64,000 nucleotides of DNA from Chromobacterium piscinae (GTDB lineage: Bacteria > Pseudomonadota > Gammaproteobacteria > Burkholderiales > Chromobacteriaceae): positions 1 through 64,000 of the forward strand of contig NZ_JAJOHV010000025.1 of the NCBI RefSeq assembly GCF_021129175.1. Reading direction: 5' to 3'. Made by a program: the position numbers and the translations under genes. The first letter of the stretch is position 1. The number at the start of each line of letters is the position of its first letter. Below the pieces are notes generated by a model, which saw nothing but the letters and a program-made list of their open reading frames with translations, was not told the DNA's origin and made no database searches. Shown one piece after another: positions 38,808 to 47,210 of this stretch.

Positions 38808-39278
38808 ATGACACGCGATGAGTTCGCAAAACTTACAGAAGTTCAGCAAAGTGCTATCTACAACTACCAAAGCACAGTTTCCTACGTTTGGCACAGAGCT
38901 ATAGAGTACGGGGGCGGCCTGGTTATGTTGGTTTCTGCACCCATATTGTTTCATTTCATAATTGGACCCAGTAAATCAACCCAGTCATCCTCCGATCAAA
39001 ATTTAGTTTCTTTTGTGACAGTTGTAGTTGATTTCTTCTCGCGTCCCATCGTCATAGGGTCCATGCTAGCTTTTGTGTTTGGACTTGGCTGTTTGATTAT
39101 GTATGTGTGCGCAGTTAAGGTCCGTCAACAGCGACGAGAACTACTGAATGTTGGTCTAACTCCAAAGGATATAAAGGGACTCCGTGACGAAGATGTTTTT
39201 GAGCTATTCCTGATCCCTCAGCTCAAAAAACAAGGCGTGCCTGTGCTTGAAGATGAACCTTATGGACATGCCAATTAA
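38808..39278 (+). CDS. Hypothetical two-segment membrane protein
   Basis: 156 residues. Membrane segments at about 34-52 and 80-103, then a basic cytoplasmic tail (KVRQQRRELLNVGLTPKDIK). Moderately AT-rich. Function unknown. Confidence 0.55.
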   Translation: MTRDEFAKLTEVQQSAIYNYQSTVSYVWHRAIEYGGGLVMLVSAPILFHFIIGPSKSTQSSSDQNLVSFVTVVVDFFSRPIVIGSMLAFVFGLGCLIMYVCAVKVRQQRRELLNVGLTPKDIKGLRDEDVFELFLIPQLKKQGVPVLEDEPYGHAN

Positions 39279-39286
39279 GGAGAGAC

Positions 39287-39514
39287 ATGCTGGAGAACGA
39301 ATTAGAAAACTGCGCAAGCTATCCCCCTCCTTGCACTGTTGTGCTGTACAAAAGTATGGACGCGGCGATATCCGAATGGGGCCAGCTGATTGAGGCGCGT
39401 GCCGACTTGGAACGGAAGTCGTCCAGGCGAACTCAACGTGACCTGAAGATAGCGCTAGGTTTTTTTACATTTGCCATGCTGAATATTTTGTCTCTCCTGG
39501 TTGTTCTGTCGTAG
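39287..39514 (+). CDS. Small tail-anchored membrane protein
   Basis: 75 residues with a C-terminal membrane segment (IALGFFTFAMLNILSLLVVL). AAGGAGAG lies before the ATG, 8 bp after the previous stop, so the two are co-transcribed. Last gene of the small-gene region. Confidence 0.55.
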   Translation: MLENELENCASYPPPCTVVLYKSMDAAISEWGQLIEARADLERKSSRRTQRDLKIALGFFTFAMLNILSLLVVLS

Positions 39515-39572
39515 TCGTAACTTCAGCCAGACGTGTTACCGACTTTAGTGAACTTGGTCGGAGTGGTAATCC

Positions 39573-40487
39573 TTAGCGGCTTTTCTTGAGGGATCCCCCG
39601 GAAGCGATCTTGGCCGTCACGTTCCCGTTGGTGTAGGTAAGCCGCATCGTAGGATCACCGGCTACCAATTGGTGAGGCTTGACCACGGCCAGGTCATGTT
39701 CAATTACGACTTGCCTGCCGGCATCCTGGAACGCCAGGTGGTGGCCGAGCAATAACAGTCCTCCAGCGTAGTCGCCGGCGCTGAGTCGTGCCGTGGCTGG
39801 CGTATCGTAGCCGGGATGCAGGCCGGTGAACCGCGCACGGTCCTCCCCGCGCTCCTGGAGCGGGACCAACAGGGCATTTTCGACCCAGGCCTCGAGCTGA
39901 TCATTCCGCTCGATCACCTCTGGGCCCTGCAGGGCAAGTTGGAAGCGATGGCCCTGCAGCGCGATAGAGTTGTCGAAGACCAGCGTTTGGTGTGCCAATT
40001 CGGTTGCCAGCGGCAGTAGCGAGAGTACGCGATGGTAGCGTTCTCTGACCTTGTCTTGTGGCACATCGTGGCCGCCGTCTTGAACGCGATTTTGTACCCG
40101 GCGCACGTTCAGGTCAGGCGTGGCCAGGCATACGAAGATCAGGGTGACGTCGTAGCCAAGCTGGCGAGCATCCTGCATGATCCCCAGCTTGGAGCTGTGG
40201 GAGCCGACCGTTTCGAACGCGAACGGCTCTCGAGCGCGCATCCACGCGCGCCGCTGATCGTCGGCCAGGCGCTGCGCCGTGCGGTTACGTTCGTCTTCGC
40301 TACCGGGTAGAGTTTTGGCGATTTCGTCGGGGTTGACGTAGTTGGCCGGGATCTGCAACCGGCCTTGGTGGCGTAGCCAATCGGTCAAGGTGGTTTTACC
40401 GCTGCCGTTGGGGCCGGCGATCACTACCAATGAAACGGGCGACTCTTGGTCGCCCGGGGTGTTCGATTCAGTGTGGGTTTGCGTCAT
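39573..40487 (-). CDS. Zeta-toxin-like kinase
   Basis: 304 residues. Walker A AGPNGSGKTTL near residue 24, then NPDEIAKTLPGSE, RAREPFAFETVGSHSSKL near 78-95 and TLIFVCLATPDLNVRRVQNR, the set seen in zeta-type and related P-loop kinases. Zeta toxins phosphorylate UDP-N-acetylglucosamine and block wall synthesis. The C-terminal 100 residues (beyond VLFDNS) are extra and include a beta-rich tail. MTQTHTES is the preferred start; the long upstream extension overlaps the partner gene. Confidence 0.75.
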   Translation of the reverse strand: MTQTHTESNTPGDQESPVSLVVIAGPNGSGKTTLTDWLRHQGRLQIPANYVNPDEIAKTLPGSEDERNRTAQRLADDQRRAWMRAREPFAFETVGSHSSKLGIMQDARQLGYDVTLIFVCLATPDLNVRRVQNRVQDGGHDVPQDKVRERYHRVLSLLPLATELAHQTLVFDNSIALQGHRFQLALQGPEVIERNDQLEAWVENALLVPLQERGEDRARFTGLHPGYDTPATARLSAGDYAGGLLLLGHHLAFQDAGRQVVIEHDLAVVKPHQLVAGDPTMRLTYTNGNVTAKIASGGSLKKSR

Positions 40488-40494
40488 GACGGTG

Positions 40495-40770
40495 TCAGGC
40501 GGCGGCCTTCTTTTTGTGCCCGAGTCGGATTGCGGCGGTACGAATGGCTTTGGATTTGCCCAGTGCACTACGTATCCGCAAAGCTGTTTTGCTGAGTGAT
40601 TTCTTTGCAGCCGCCGGCGGTGCGACCTTCTTGACCTGCACGATCTTGCCGCGCGCGTCGAGACCGGAAACGGGCAGCCCTTTCTCCAGTCGCTGTTTGA
40701 TCGCATTTTCGCCGGCGCGGCGGGCCTCGTCGACGACTTCCGAGAGAGGCACTCCTAGAAAGGTCTTCAT
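40495..40770 (-). CDS. Partner (putative antitoxin) of the zeta-like kinase
   Basis: 91 residues, MKTFLGVPLSEVVDEARRAG start, with a very basic C-terminus (SLSKTALRIRSALGKSKAIR...GHKKKAAA). GGAGGACA lies upstream. It ends 7 bp before the kinase gene, so the pair is one operon. The role is inferred from position; the protein is not a typical epsilon. Confidence 0.65.
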   Translation of the reverse strand: MKTFLGVPLSEVVDEARRAGENAIKQRLEKGLPVSGLDARGKIVQVKKVAPPAAAKKSLSKTALRIRSALGKSKAIRTAAIRLGHKKKAAA

Positions 40771-40904
40771 CGTGATGTCCTCCTTTTCGCTTCCAGTATC
40801 GCATAAACCTAGCAATTTAGGCCACCCAGACCAGATTGGCTGGGTGAAAAACATCATTCATATGTGCTATTGTATCCGCCTTATGATCCAGCATTAGGAA
40901 TAGC

Positions 40905-41213
40905 ATGATGATCGACGTGCAGTCATTGTCTTTCCCTGACCTCCTCAAGCTGCGTAAGCAGCTGGATGCCCAAATCGCGGTACGCAAGGAACAAGAGCAG
41001 GCTGAAGCTAAGAAGCGCATTCGCGAGCTGTTGAAAGTGCACGGGCTGACATTAGCTGATTTCGGTGAGGAGCGGCCGAGGCGCACTATGGAGGCAAAGT
41101 ACCAGGATCCGGCCTCTGGTAAGACCTGGTCTGGCCAGGGACGTAAACCGTCGTGGGTCGAGCGGGCGTTGGTAGAAGGCAAGGTGCTGGATGATCTTCG
41201 AATTCGGAAGTAA
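40905..41213 (+). CDS. H-NS-like nucleoid protein
   Basis: 102 residues. N-terminal oligomerisation helix (LLKLRKQLDAQIAVRKEQEQ) and a C-terminal DNA-binding tail (MEAKYQDPASGKTWSGQGRK followed by PSWV), the pattern of H-NS/BpH3 proteins. Plasmid copies reduce the cost of AT-rich cargo. An in-frame ATG at 40908 is an alternative start. Confidence 0.88.
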   Translation: MMIDVQSLSFPDLLKLRKQLDAQIAVRKEQEQAEAKKRIRELLKVHGLTLADFGEERPRRTMEAKYQDPASGKTWSGQGRKPSWVERALVEGKVLDDLRIRK

Positions 41214-41255
41214 GCCGGCCATGTAACGCGCCGGCGTCTCGCCGCGCGGTTCCCA

Positions 41256-41271
41256 TTTTCACCGGTGAAAG
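41256..41271. promoter_or_regulatory. TTTTCACYRGTGAAAA palindrome, copy 5 (one mismatch)
   Basis: TTTTCACCGGTGAAAG, about 50 bp upstream of the lipoprotein gene. The last base breaks the symmetry. Confidence 0.6.
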
Positions 41272-41321
41272 TCTCACAGGGGAGTTAGAGGCTTTCGGCG
41301 GAAATCATAAAGGCTCAATCT

Positions 41322-41660
41322 ATGAAAAAAATCCTGGTAATGTCGGTAGCGTTGCTCTTGGCCGCCTGTGGCGGCGGGCAGGGGAGTGAATATCTGGGGA
41401 AATGGCAGAACAGCAAGAATGCCAAGTCGTCGCTTGAAATCGTGAGGAATGGCGATAGTTTCCTGGTGAACGAGACCAAGCCGGACTTCTTCAGCAAGGG
41501 GGAGCTCAAGACCAGCAAGTTTCCCGCGGTGTTGAAGGACGGCGTGCTGCAGATCCAGGCAGGGATGGGGGCAGTGAACATTGGCCACGTGAAAGAAACG
41601 GATACGCTGACGGTGCCTGGAGGCATGGGAGGGACGATCGAATACGCGCGGATCAAGTAA
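41322..41660 (+). CDS. Small lipoprotein
   Basis: 112 residues. Signal with lipobox LLAAC at residues 12-16, then GGGQGSEYLGKWQNSKN and a beta-rich domain. The Gly after the Cys suggests outer-membrane targeting. It is convergent with the pilus operon and ends at a shared terminator. Entry exclusion or pilus-associated roles are possible; function unknown. Confidence 0.7.
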   Translation: MKKILVMSVALLLAACGGGQGSEYLGKWQNSKNAKSSLEIVRNGDSFLVNETKPDFFSKGELKTSKFPAVLKDGVLQIQAGMGAVNIGHVKETDTLTVPGGMGGTIEYARIK

Positions 41661-41689
41661 ACGCTGCTGTCTCAACAAGAAGAAGAACA

Positions 41690-41711
41690 AAGCCGGCATA
41701 AGCCGGCTTTT
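41690..41711. terminator. Terminator between the lipoprotein gene and the pilus operon
   Basis: AAAGCCGGC, loop ATAA, GCCGGCTTTT. Works for the lipoprotein gene, and on the other strand for the pilus operon, whose last stop lies at 41713-41715. Confidence 0.8.
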
Positions 41712-41712
41712 G

Positions 41713-42297
41713 TTATTTGTTCATCGTCAACTGGATTCGTCGTTTTCCCCTGGGTTCGGCGATGAGGACGGAGGTTTCGCTGACGACGGTTAGGACAGGG
41801 GCGATTTCGGCCTTTCCCGGGCCGGACGGATAGGCGAACTGCTCGATCGGGTGGCCGAGGGCTATGTACTTGCCGTTGATGAACGCGCCTAGGCCAGGGG
41901 CGGTCGCATCAAGTTTCATCAGCTGGTTTGTCTGCAGCAGGGCAAAGTAGTCCGGTGCCGCCGGCTCGGTTGCGGCTGCTGAGGCCTCGCTCTTGGCCGC
42001 GCGGATCTCGAAAATCTGGTCCATGTTGGTCGCGCCAGGCGGCGCGGCCAGCGTACTCCCAGGCACGTCGGGCTGAAGAATGCGAGGATCTTTCGCCGGC
42101 GCGGTAGCCATCAGCGGATAGAGTTGCTTGAGCTTATCCTCATGCGTGGCGTTAATCGGGGGCATCCCGCCGACGATCAGCAGCGACTGATCCAACGTCA
42201 CCCGTAGCTGTTGATCCCCGTAATAGACTCCCGCCGCGGCTGCGAGTCCTAAGATCAGCAGGATGTTGCGGGAACTGGTCTCAATTTTGGTTTTCAT
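41713..42297 (-). CDS. PilP-like pilus assembly protein
   Basis: 194 residues. One N-terminal membrane segment (ILLILGLAAAAGVYYG), a Pro/Ala-rich linker, and a small C-terminal beta domain (GLGAFINGKYIALGHPIEQF, then LIAEPRGKRRIQL) resembling the GspC/PilP fold that docks on the secretin. MKTKIETS is the preferred start. Last gene of the pil operon. Confidence 0.6.
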   Translation of the reverse strand: MKTKIETSSRNILLILGLAAAAGVYYGDQQLRVTLDQSLLIVGGMPPINATHEDKLKQLYPLMATAPAKDPRILQPDVPGSTLAAPPGATNMDQIFEIRAAKSEASAAATEPAAPDYFALLQTNQLMKLDATAPGLGAFINGKYIALGHPIEQFAYPSGPGKAEIAPVLTVVSETSVLIAEPRGKRRIQLTMNK

Positions 42298-42305
42298 GGC
42301 ATTTC

Positions 42306-42839
42306 TCAGCTGCGGACGAGCAGGCAAGCGTTATAGACCACCATCGTTGGTGCGGTTCCGGCTTGCACGGTCAGTTTGTCGAGTCTCAGATCCTGGCGTT
42401 GAGCGAGTTGTTTCGCCGCGGCGAGGAGGGTTTGGTAGTCCTGGGCAACGAAATTCAGTTGATTGCCGCCGGTGTTGCCGATGCAAACCTTGTAGAGTCC
42501 CAGTTTTTGGCCGTTGAACTCGATGGGCTTGATGTCGTTGACTGTGAAGCTGTCCATCGGCATCTGCAGGCCGTACTGCTGGATATTCAGCAGTTGAATC
42601 AGGCGGTACTGGTCCTTCACGTCGTCGGCGGGGGCGAAGGTGTTCTTCCAACGAACTTGGGAAGGCGCGAGCTCCTTGTACTGAGCCTGCCACTGAGCGA
42701 GTCGCTGGGTTGCGGCTTGCTGTCCGTCAGCCTTGCGCGCGAGCGCCTGGTGCGTCAGGTCGCCGCCGTTATACAGGGCTGCCGCAAGCAGCGCAGCCAT
42801 CGCCATTGCAAGCATTCGATTATCTTGGCGACTTTCCAT
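42306..42839 (-). CDS. Pilus accessory protein with N-terminal membrane anchor
   Basis: 177 residues. MESRQDNRMLAMAMAALLAA start, one membrane segment, a coiled region, then a ferredoxin-like C-terminal half with two Cys. Layout matches the PilO/GspM-type bitopic alignment proteins. It sits 10 bp after PilO. The exact R64 equivalent is unclear. Confidence 0.55.
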   Translation of the reverse strand: MESRQDNRMLAMAMAALLAAALYNGGDLTHQALARKADGQQAATQRLAQWQAQYKELAPSQVRWKNTFAPADDVKDQYRLIQLLNIQQYGLQMPMDSFTVNDIKPIEFNGQKLGLYKVCIGNTGGNQLNFVAQDYQTLLAAAKQLAQRQDLRLDKLTVQAGTAPTMVVYNACLLVRS

Positions 42840-42849
42840 TGCATGGTCC

Positions 42850-44178
42850 TTATAGTTTGGCGGTCGGAGACTCACCACTGCCCGATTTGATGGTCAACGA
42901 CAACCAGGTCTGATTGCCCTCGTGTGCTTCCTGCCAGCCTTGCGGGACGAGCCGCAACGTGATGCCGGTCGAACTGGCCAACTCGGCCAGGATCGGCTGC
43001 GCTTGGTCAAGGGGAGCGACATCGGGTTGGCGCTGGACGCGCAGTTTGAACTGGATCACTTTTACGGCCTGTTTTGCGGCCTGTTCGGTATTTGGTCCTT
43101 CCATCTGATCAGACTCGCCCAGGGTGAGCTCCGTGATGCGCCAATCCGGGTGGCTACCGACGGCGATCAGCAGCTTATCCAGGTTGGGCAGTTGTTGCTG
43201 GAGCGGATTGCCCGATTTCATCCACTGATCCCTGGCGCGCAGGAGGTCCAGCGATTCGATACTGGTCGGACCTGCGGCCGCGAGTCGCTGATAGTCGTGT
43301 TTGACTGCATTGAAGCGAGCCACGTCGGAGGCCACGGTGGCGGCATAGCCGACTAGCGCAACGATCGCCAGGCCGGCAGGTAAGGCCATCTGGCGGAGTC
43401 CATGATGGGCCGTGTGACGGGTAAGGCGCGTGCTGGTGGCCTTTGCGAATGGCGTGTCTTTGGCCAGGATCAACCCCGGGTAGTCGACCGGCAACAGGGG
43501 ATTGGTCCAGATCAGCCGGGTGTCCGGGTGACTATGCTGGTCCAGCAATTGCCGAACCTCTGTGTCGTAACGGAAGTTGTCGGCGGAGACGAGGATCTTC
43601 TCGCTGATCTTGACCAGTTCTCCCTTGTCGAAGGTATAGAGGCTGATATAGGTCTCATCCACGGAGTGGGAACCGTTGATGATGATGCAGCGTCCTTTTT
43701 GCTTGCGGCCGTAGCGAAGGATACTGTCGACGGCAAGAGAGAAGCGGACACGTTTTTCAACATTTAGCAATGTTTCATGTATCTGAACGTACATGTGCCG
43801 CTGCTTGCCGATGCGTAGGATCTTGCCGAGCGATCGAGGCGGCTGCGGCAGAAAGCCTTTCCGGATCGGGGACTTCTCAAGCGAGGCGAAGACCAGCTCG
43901 CCCAGCAGGATGATGGGTTTCTTTGATGGCTGTAGCTGTGCGACGCCGGCGGCATCGCCGAGGTAGTCGTTTTGCATGACCAGCTGCTCAAACCGGCTCT
44001 TGCCTTGGGCAGCTGGAATACCTATGCCTGTGGGATTCGGAAGATCCGTCGATGCGAGAGGAGGAAGCTTGGCGGCCGGCTTGTCGGCCAAGGGTTGTGC
44101 ATTGGCTTCCGCGCGTGGGGTGGACCTGCCAATCTTTCGCAGCGTGGTTAGTGCGTTTAGCAAAGGATTATTCTTCAT
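42850..44178 (-). CDS. pilO: Thin pilus protein PilO
   Basis: 442 residues, close to the length of R64 PilO. A cytoplasmic half of about 270 residues (ILRYGRKQKGRCIIINGSHS, then a YTFDKGELVKISEK-type strand) is followed by one membrane segment (LPAGLAIVALVGYAATVASD) and a periplasmic domain. It belongs to the inner-membrane platform that links the ATPase to the secretin. Confidence 0.75.
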   Translation of the reverse strand: MKNNPLLNALTTLRKIGRSTPRAEANAQPLADKPAAKLPPLASTDLPNPTGIGIPAAQGKSRFEQLVMQNDYLGDAAGVAQLQPSKKPIILLGELVFASLEKSPIRKGFLPQPPRSLGKILRIGKQRHMYVQIHETLLNVEKRVRFSLAVDSILRYGRKQKGRCIIINGSHSVDETYISLYTFDKGELVKISEKILVSADNFRYDTEVRQLLDQHSHPDTRLIWTNPLLPVDYPGLILAKDTPFAKATSTRLTRHTAHHGLRQMALPAGLAIVALVGYAATVASDVARFNAVKHDYQRLAAAGPTSIESLDLLRARDQWMKSGNPLQQQLPNLDKLLIAVGSHPDWRITELTLGESDQMEGPNTEQAAKQAVKVIQFKLRVQRQPDVAPLDQAQPILAELASSTGITLRLVPQGWQEAHEGNQTWLSLTIKSGSGESPTAKL

Positions 44179-44211
44179 TGTGGATGGCTACCTTATGAAT
44201 AATCGTTAAGT

Positions 44212-45258
44212 TCATTGTCCGACGACTTTAGCAGATTCTGCCATTTGTATAAAATACATCAACATTGGTGTTACACCAACGACAGCCGCCACCATAATTG
44301 CCACCAGTCTGCTGATGTCGACGAATCTCTCGATGATCTCCATACCGATGTTGATCAATGGCTGGCTGGCCTTCTGGAAATGCTTATCCGAATCACCCGT
44401 GGAATCGGTTAGCCGAAACGCATTGACAACGAAGACGGGGAGGTGTTGGCGTGGATCGTGTTCTGGAAGGCGGTCGAGGTCGACTGCTTCCGATAACCCA
44501 CGCGGTGCGTTCTCGGCGATTGCCATCACGCTGGGCACCATATAAGAGAGCAGTAAGTTGTTTGAGCAGCGAATCGCATCAATGGGGGCGATCCCGCAGC
44601 CGGTCATGACACCAATGTACTTAGACCACAGACCATAATAAAGTGCTCTGATGGCCATCCCGAGGCCAGGAACATAATCGAGCTTGGCCAGCAATGCTTG
44701 GCGAACCTCACTTTGTTTGAGCAGGTGGTTGCCGAGTCCTATGATTGCCACCAGCCCGCCCAGCATTAGCAGAGAATGGTCGTGAATCAAGAATTGGATT
44801 CCCTCTGTGAGTCTGACGATGAAGGATTTCTCCCCTTGGGTTCTGGGCAAACCTTTGATCAAGGTCGGGATCACACCGATCAGGAAGAAAAGGCATACCC
44901 CAAAGCCGCTCAGGATATATCCCGCAGGGATGATGAGCAGACCTAACTTCTTGCGGATTTGCAATTGCAAAGAGATAGTCTCTTCAACCTGTTTGAAGAT
45001 TTCTGGAAGCTTACCTGTGAGTTCGCCGATTTCCACGGGGGCTGTGGTGGTGGATGGCCAGTGCTGTTTCAAATACGAGGAAAGCGGATAGCCATTGCGG
45101 CAGTGGATGCTGGCAGCCAGCCAAAATTCCTTGTGTGGCTTCTGTAATTTGGACATCTCAACCAGAGCTTGGTCGATTGGAATACCGCTGTCGAGCAGGT
45201 TGTGCATGAAAGAGGCCGCCATTTTGAGGTCGACCAGGCGAAAGCTTTGTTTGCTCAT
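44212..45258 (-). CDS. pilR: Inner-membrane platform protein PilR (GspF family)
   Basis: 348 residues. Two GspF domains: LVDLKMAASFMHNLLDSGIP at the start, FWLAASIHCRNGYPLSSYLK, and in the second half YIGVMTGCGIAPIDAIRCSN. Three membrane segments, the last at the C-terminus (IMVAAVVGVTPMLMYFI). It turns ATPase movement into pilin insertion. The start lies directly after palindrome copy 6, whose TGGTGA may serve as the ribosome-binding site. Confidence 0.88.
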   Translation of the reverse strand: MSKQSFRLVDLKMAASFMHNLLDSGIPIDQALVEMSKLQKPHKEFWLAASIHCRNGYPLSSYLKQHWPSTTTAPVEIGELTGKLPEIFKQVEETISLQLQIRKKLGLLIIPAGYILSGFGVCLFFLIGVIPTLIKGLPRTQGEKSFIVRLTEGIQFLIHDHSLLMLGGLVAIIGLGNHLLKQSEVRQALLAKLDYVPGLGMAIRALYYGLWSKYIGVMTGCGIAPIDAIRCSNNLLLSYMVPSVMAIAENAPRGLSEAVDLDRLPEHDPRQHLPVFVVNAFRLTDSTGDSDKHFQKASQPLINIGMEIIERFVDISRLVAIMVAAVVGVTPMLMYFIQMAESAKVVGQ

Positions 45259-45260
45259 AT

Positions 45261-45276
45261 TTTTCACCAGTGAAAA
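45261..45276. promoter_or_regulatory. TTTTCACYRGTGAAAA palindrome, copy 6
   Basis: TTTTCACCAGTGAAAA in the narrow gap between pilQ and pilR, inside the pilus operon. It ends 2 bp before the pilR start on the minus strand. Confidence 0.7.
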
Positions 45277-47199
45277 TCAAATCAGAGCATCTTGCAGCGC
45301 AACTTCGCCGATTAGGACGCGCTGCAGTGCCGCTTCGAACAGTGTCTGATCTCGAAACCCTGCCAATGCGCTGGGCTTGAAACTTTTGCGTTCGGCCATG
45401 TCGTGCAGCAGGTCTTTCAGTTCACGGGTGAACGTCAGCGTTTCATTGATCGGAAGCTCGCCGACGAAACCGGTATGGTCGCAATATGAGCAGCCGTCGG
45501 GAGAGGCCGCCTTGCTCTTACGCAGCTGCGCAATCTGGGCGTCTGTAAGCGAGGTGTGTCCATGCTGTCGGCAATAATCTTTGGCTAGGCCTGCGACGTT
45601 ATCGAATTTCTGACTGTTGATCGGTGCGGAGCATTTGGGGCACAAGTGTGGTAGTAGCCGTTGCGAGATGATCTGGTTGAGCGATTCGATCAGGTCATTT
45701 TCGGTGACGATCGCAGCATTGGCATTGTCGACATGCGTGTTGGCGATATAGGCCATCACGGCCCGGTAGGCGAGGATCGTGTTATTGGCGTGCACGGTCG
45801 AGACCACAACGTGGCCAGTGCCAGCGGCGCGCGCGCAAGTGGCGGCAGAAGCGCGATCGCGTAGCTCGCCCACGAAGATCAGGTCAGGATCCTGGCGCAA
45901 GTGCGCGGCCATCAGCACGTCAAAGGTGTTTCGAGCATCGATCTGGTGCTGAATGATCCCTGGAATTAGGCGTTCAATCGGGTCCTCGGCGCTCAGCCGG
46001 TTCATCGTATCGCCGTACATGTCATAGTGCAGGCTGAGCATGCCGGCGATTGTAGTCGACTTGCCCGATCCCGTTGGACCTGCCAACAAGATCAGGCCTT
46101 GCGACTGGCTCAGGGCAGTCGTCATGAGATTGATGGTGGCCGGTTTGATCTTCTGCTTTTTCAAGTCAACCCTGGAGGTGTCCCGCGGGAGCAACCGGAT
46201 GGATACCAACTCCGAAGGGTGAGATAGGCCCGCAGCGTTCGGAGACGTGAAGCTCAGGCGCAGGTTGACCTCGTGATCTTGCGATTTATAGACAAACTGG
46301 CCATCGGCCGGGGCGATAAGCCGGCCTTCGACCAGTTTTTTGCCGGCGGTGTAGGTCGCATTGCTGATGCGATGCAGGAACTGGTTGATCTCTTGAGCCT
46401 GCTCGGGGCTGATCCGTGGGCAGACGGGAATATCGCGCATTTTGCCCGACTGGCGGTAACGGACCTGGACGATGCCGTCGGGTTGGGGGGCGAGTTGGAT
46501 ATTGCTGGACTTTTTGCCGGCGGCAAAGTCAAGGATCCGCACCACCAGTTTTTGAGACTCTGTCGTGGCCTGGTCCGGGGTGAAGTATTTGGTCTGCGCA
46601 TCCTGTTGCAGGGCGTTCACCGCACCCCGGTCGTTGCTCATCAACCGGTAGATTTCCGTCCGATTGCCGACCGCCAGCAGCGGAGATTTTTCCAGTAGCT
46701 GGTAGATCGGATCATTGGCACGCTCGTCGCGTCCCATCTGGCGGTAATCCTTCAGGCGCGAGAATTCGGTGAAGACCAGGCAGGCAAAGCCGAGTGGCGT
46801 AGTAATGAGCGCGGCTTCATATTCGTTGCAGGCCTTCAAGATGTGTGGCTGCTGCAAGGCGCTGTGTGGCGCGTCGGGGAGCACCATGTAGTAGGGGAGG
46901 CCTTGCGTGAGCGCGAGAATCTTTTGGATGTGGGGGCGCAGGTTGTCGATCTGGCTGGTCAGGTGCTCAAGTGTCGGTACATTCCGCGGCTTATCGGCCA
47001 GCACACTCTCCACCTTGTCGCGGGTGGCATAGCCGAGCTCGATCACCACATCGCCGGCGCGCAGCGTTTCGAAGCGAAGGCTTTGTTCCGCCATGGCTTT
47101 CAGGTCGTCGCCGGCCGATTCGAGGCTGTACCCCCACTCGCCCAGTCGATGCAGAATGTTGACCGGGGGCGCTGCGGTGGGTGTCGTAATAGCGTTCAT
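45277..47199 (-). CDS. pilQ: Thin pilus assembly ATPase PilQ
   Basis: 640 residues from MNAITTPTAA. N-terminal domain of about 220 residues, then a GspE/PilB core: Walker A GPTGSGKSTT, Walker B LIFVGELRD, and a His box THVV-like STVHANNT. A zinc-binding loop follows: CPKCSAPI and CSYCDHTGF. It drives pilin polymerisation from the cytoplasm. Upstream in-frame ORF sequence overlaps the previous gene and is not used. Confidence 0.92.
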   Translation of the reverse strand: MNAITTPTAAPPVNILHRLGEWGYSLESAGDDLKAMAEQSLRFETLRAGDVVIELGYATRDKVESVLADKPRNVPTLEHLTSQIDNLRPHIQKILALTQGLPYYMVLPDAPHSALQQPHILKACNEYEAALITTPLGFACLVFTEFSRLKDYRQMGRDERANDPIYQLLEKSPLLAVGNRTEIYRLMSNDRGAVNALQQDAQTKYFTPDQATTESQKLVVRILDFAAGKKSSNIQLAPQPDGIVQVRYRQSGKMRDIPVCPRISPEQAQEINQFLHRISNATYTAGKKLVEGRLIAPADGQFVYKSQDHEVNLRLSFTSPNAAGLSHPSELVSIRLLPRDTSRVDLKKQKIKPATINLMTTALSQSQGLILLAGPTGSGKSTTIAGMLSLHYDMYGDTMNRLSAEDPIERLIPGIIQHQIDARNTFDVLMAAHLRQDPDLIFVGELRDRASAATCARAAGTGHVVVSTVHANNTILAYRAVMAYIANTHVDNANAAIVTENDLIESLNQIISQRLLPHLCPKCSAPINSQKFDNVAGLAKDYCRQHGHTSLTDAQIAQLRKSKAASPDGCSYCDHTGFVGELPINETLTFTRELKDLLHDMAERKSFKPSALAGFRDQTLFEAALQRVLIGEVALQDALI

Positions 47200-47210
47200 A
47201 TAACTATTCC

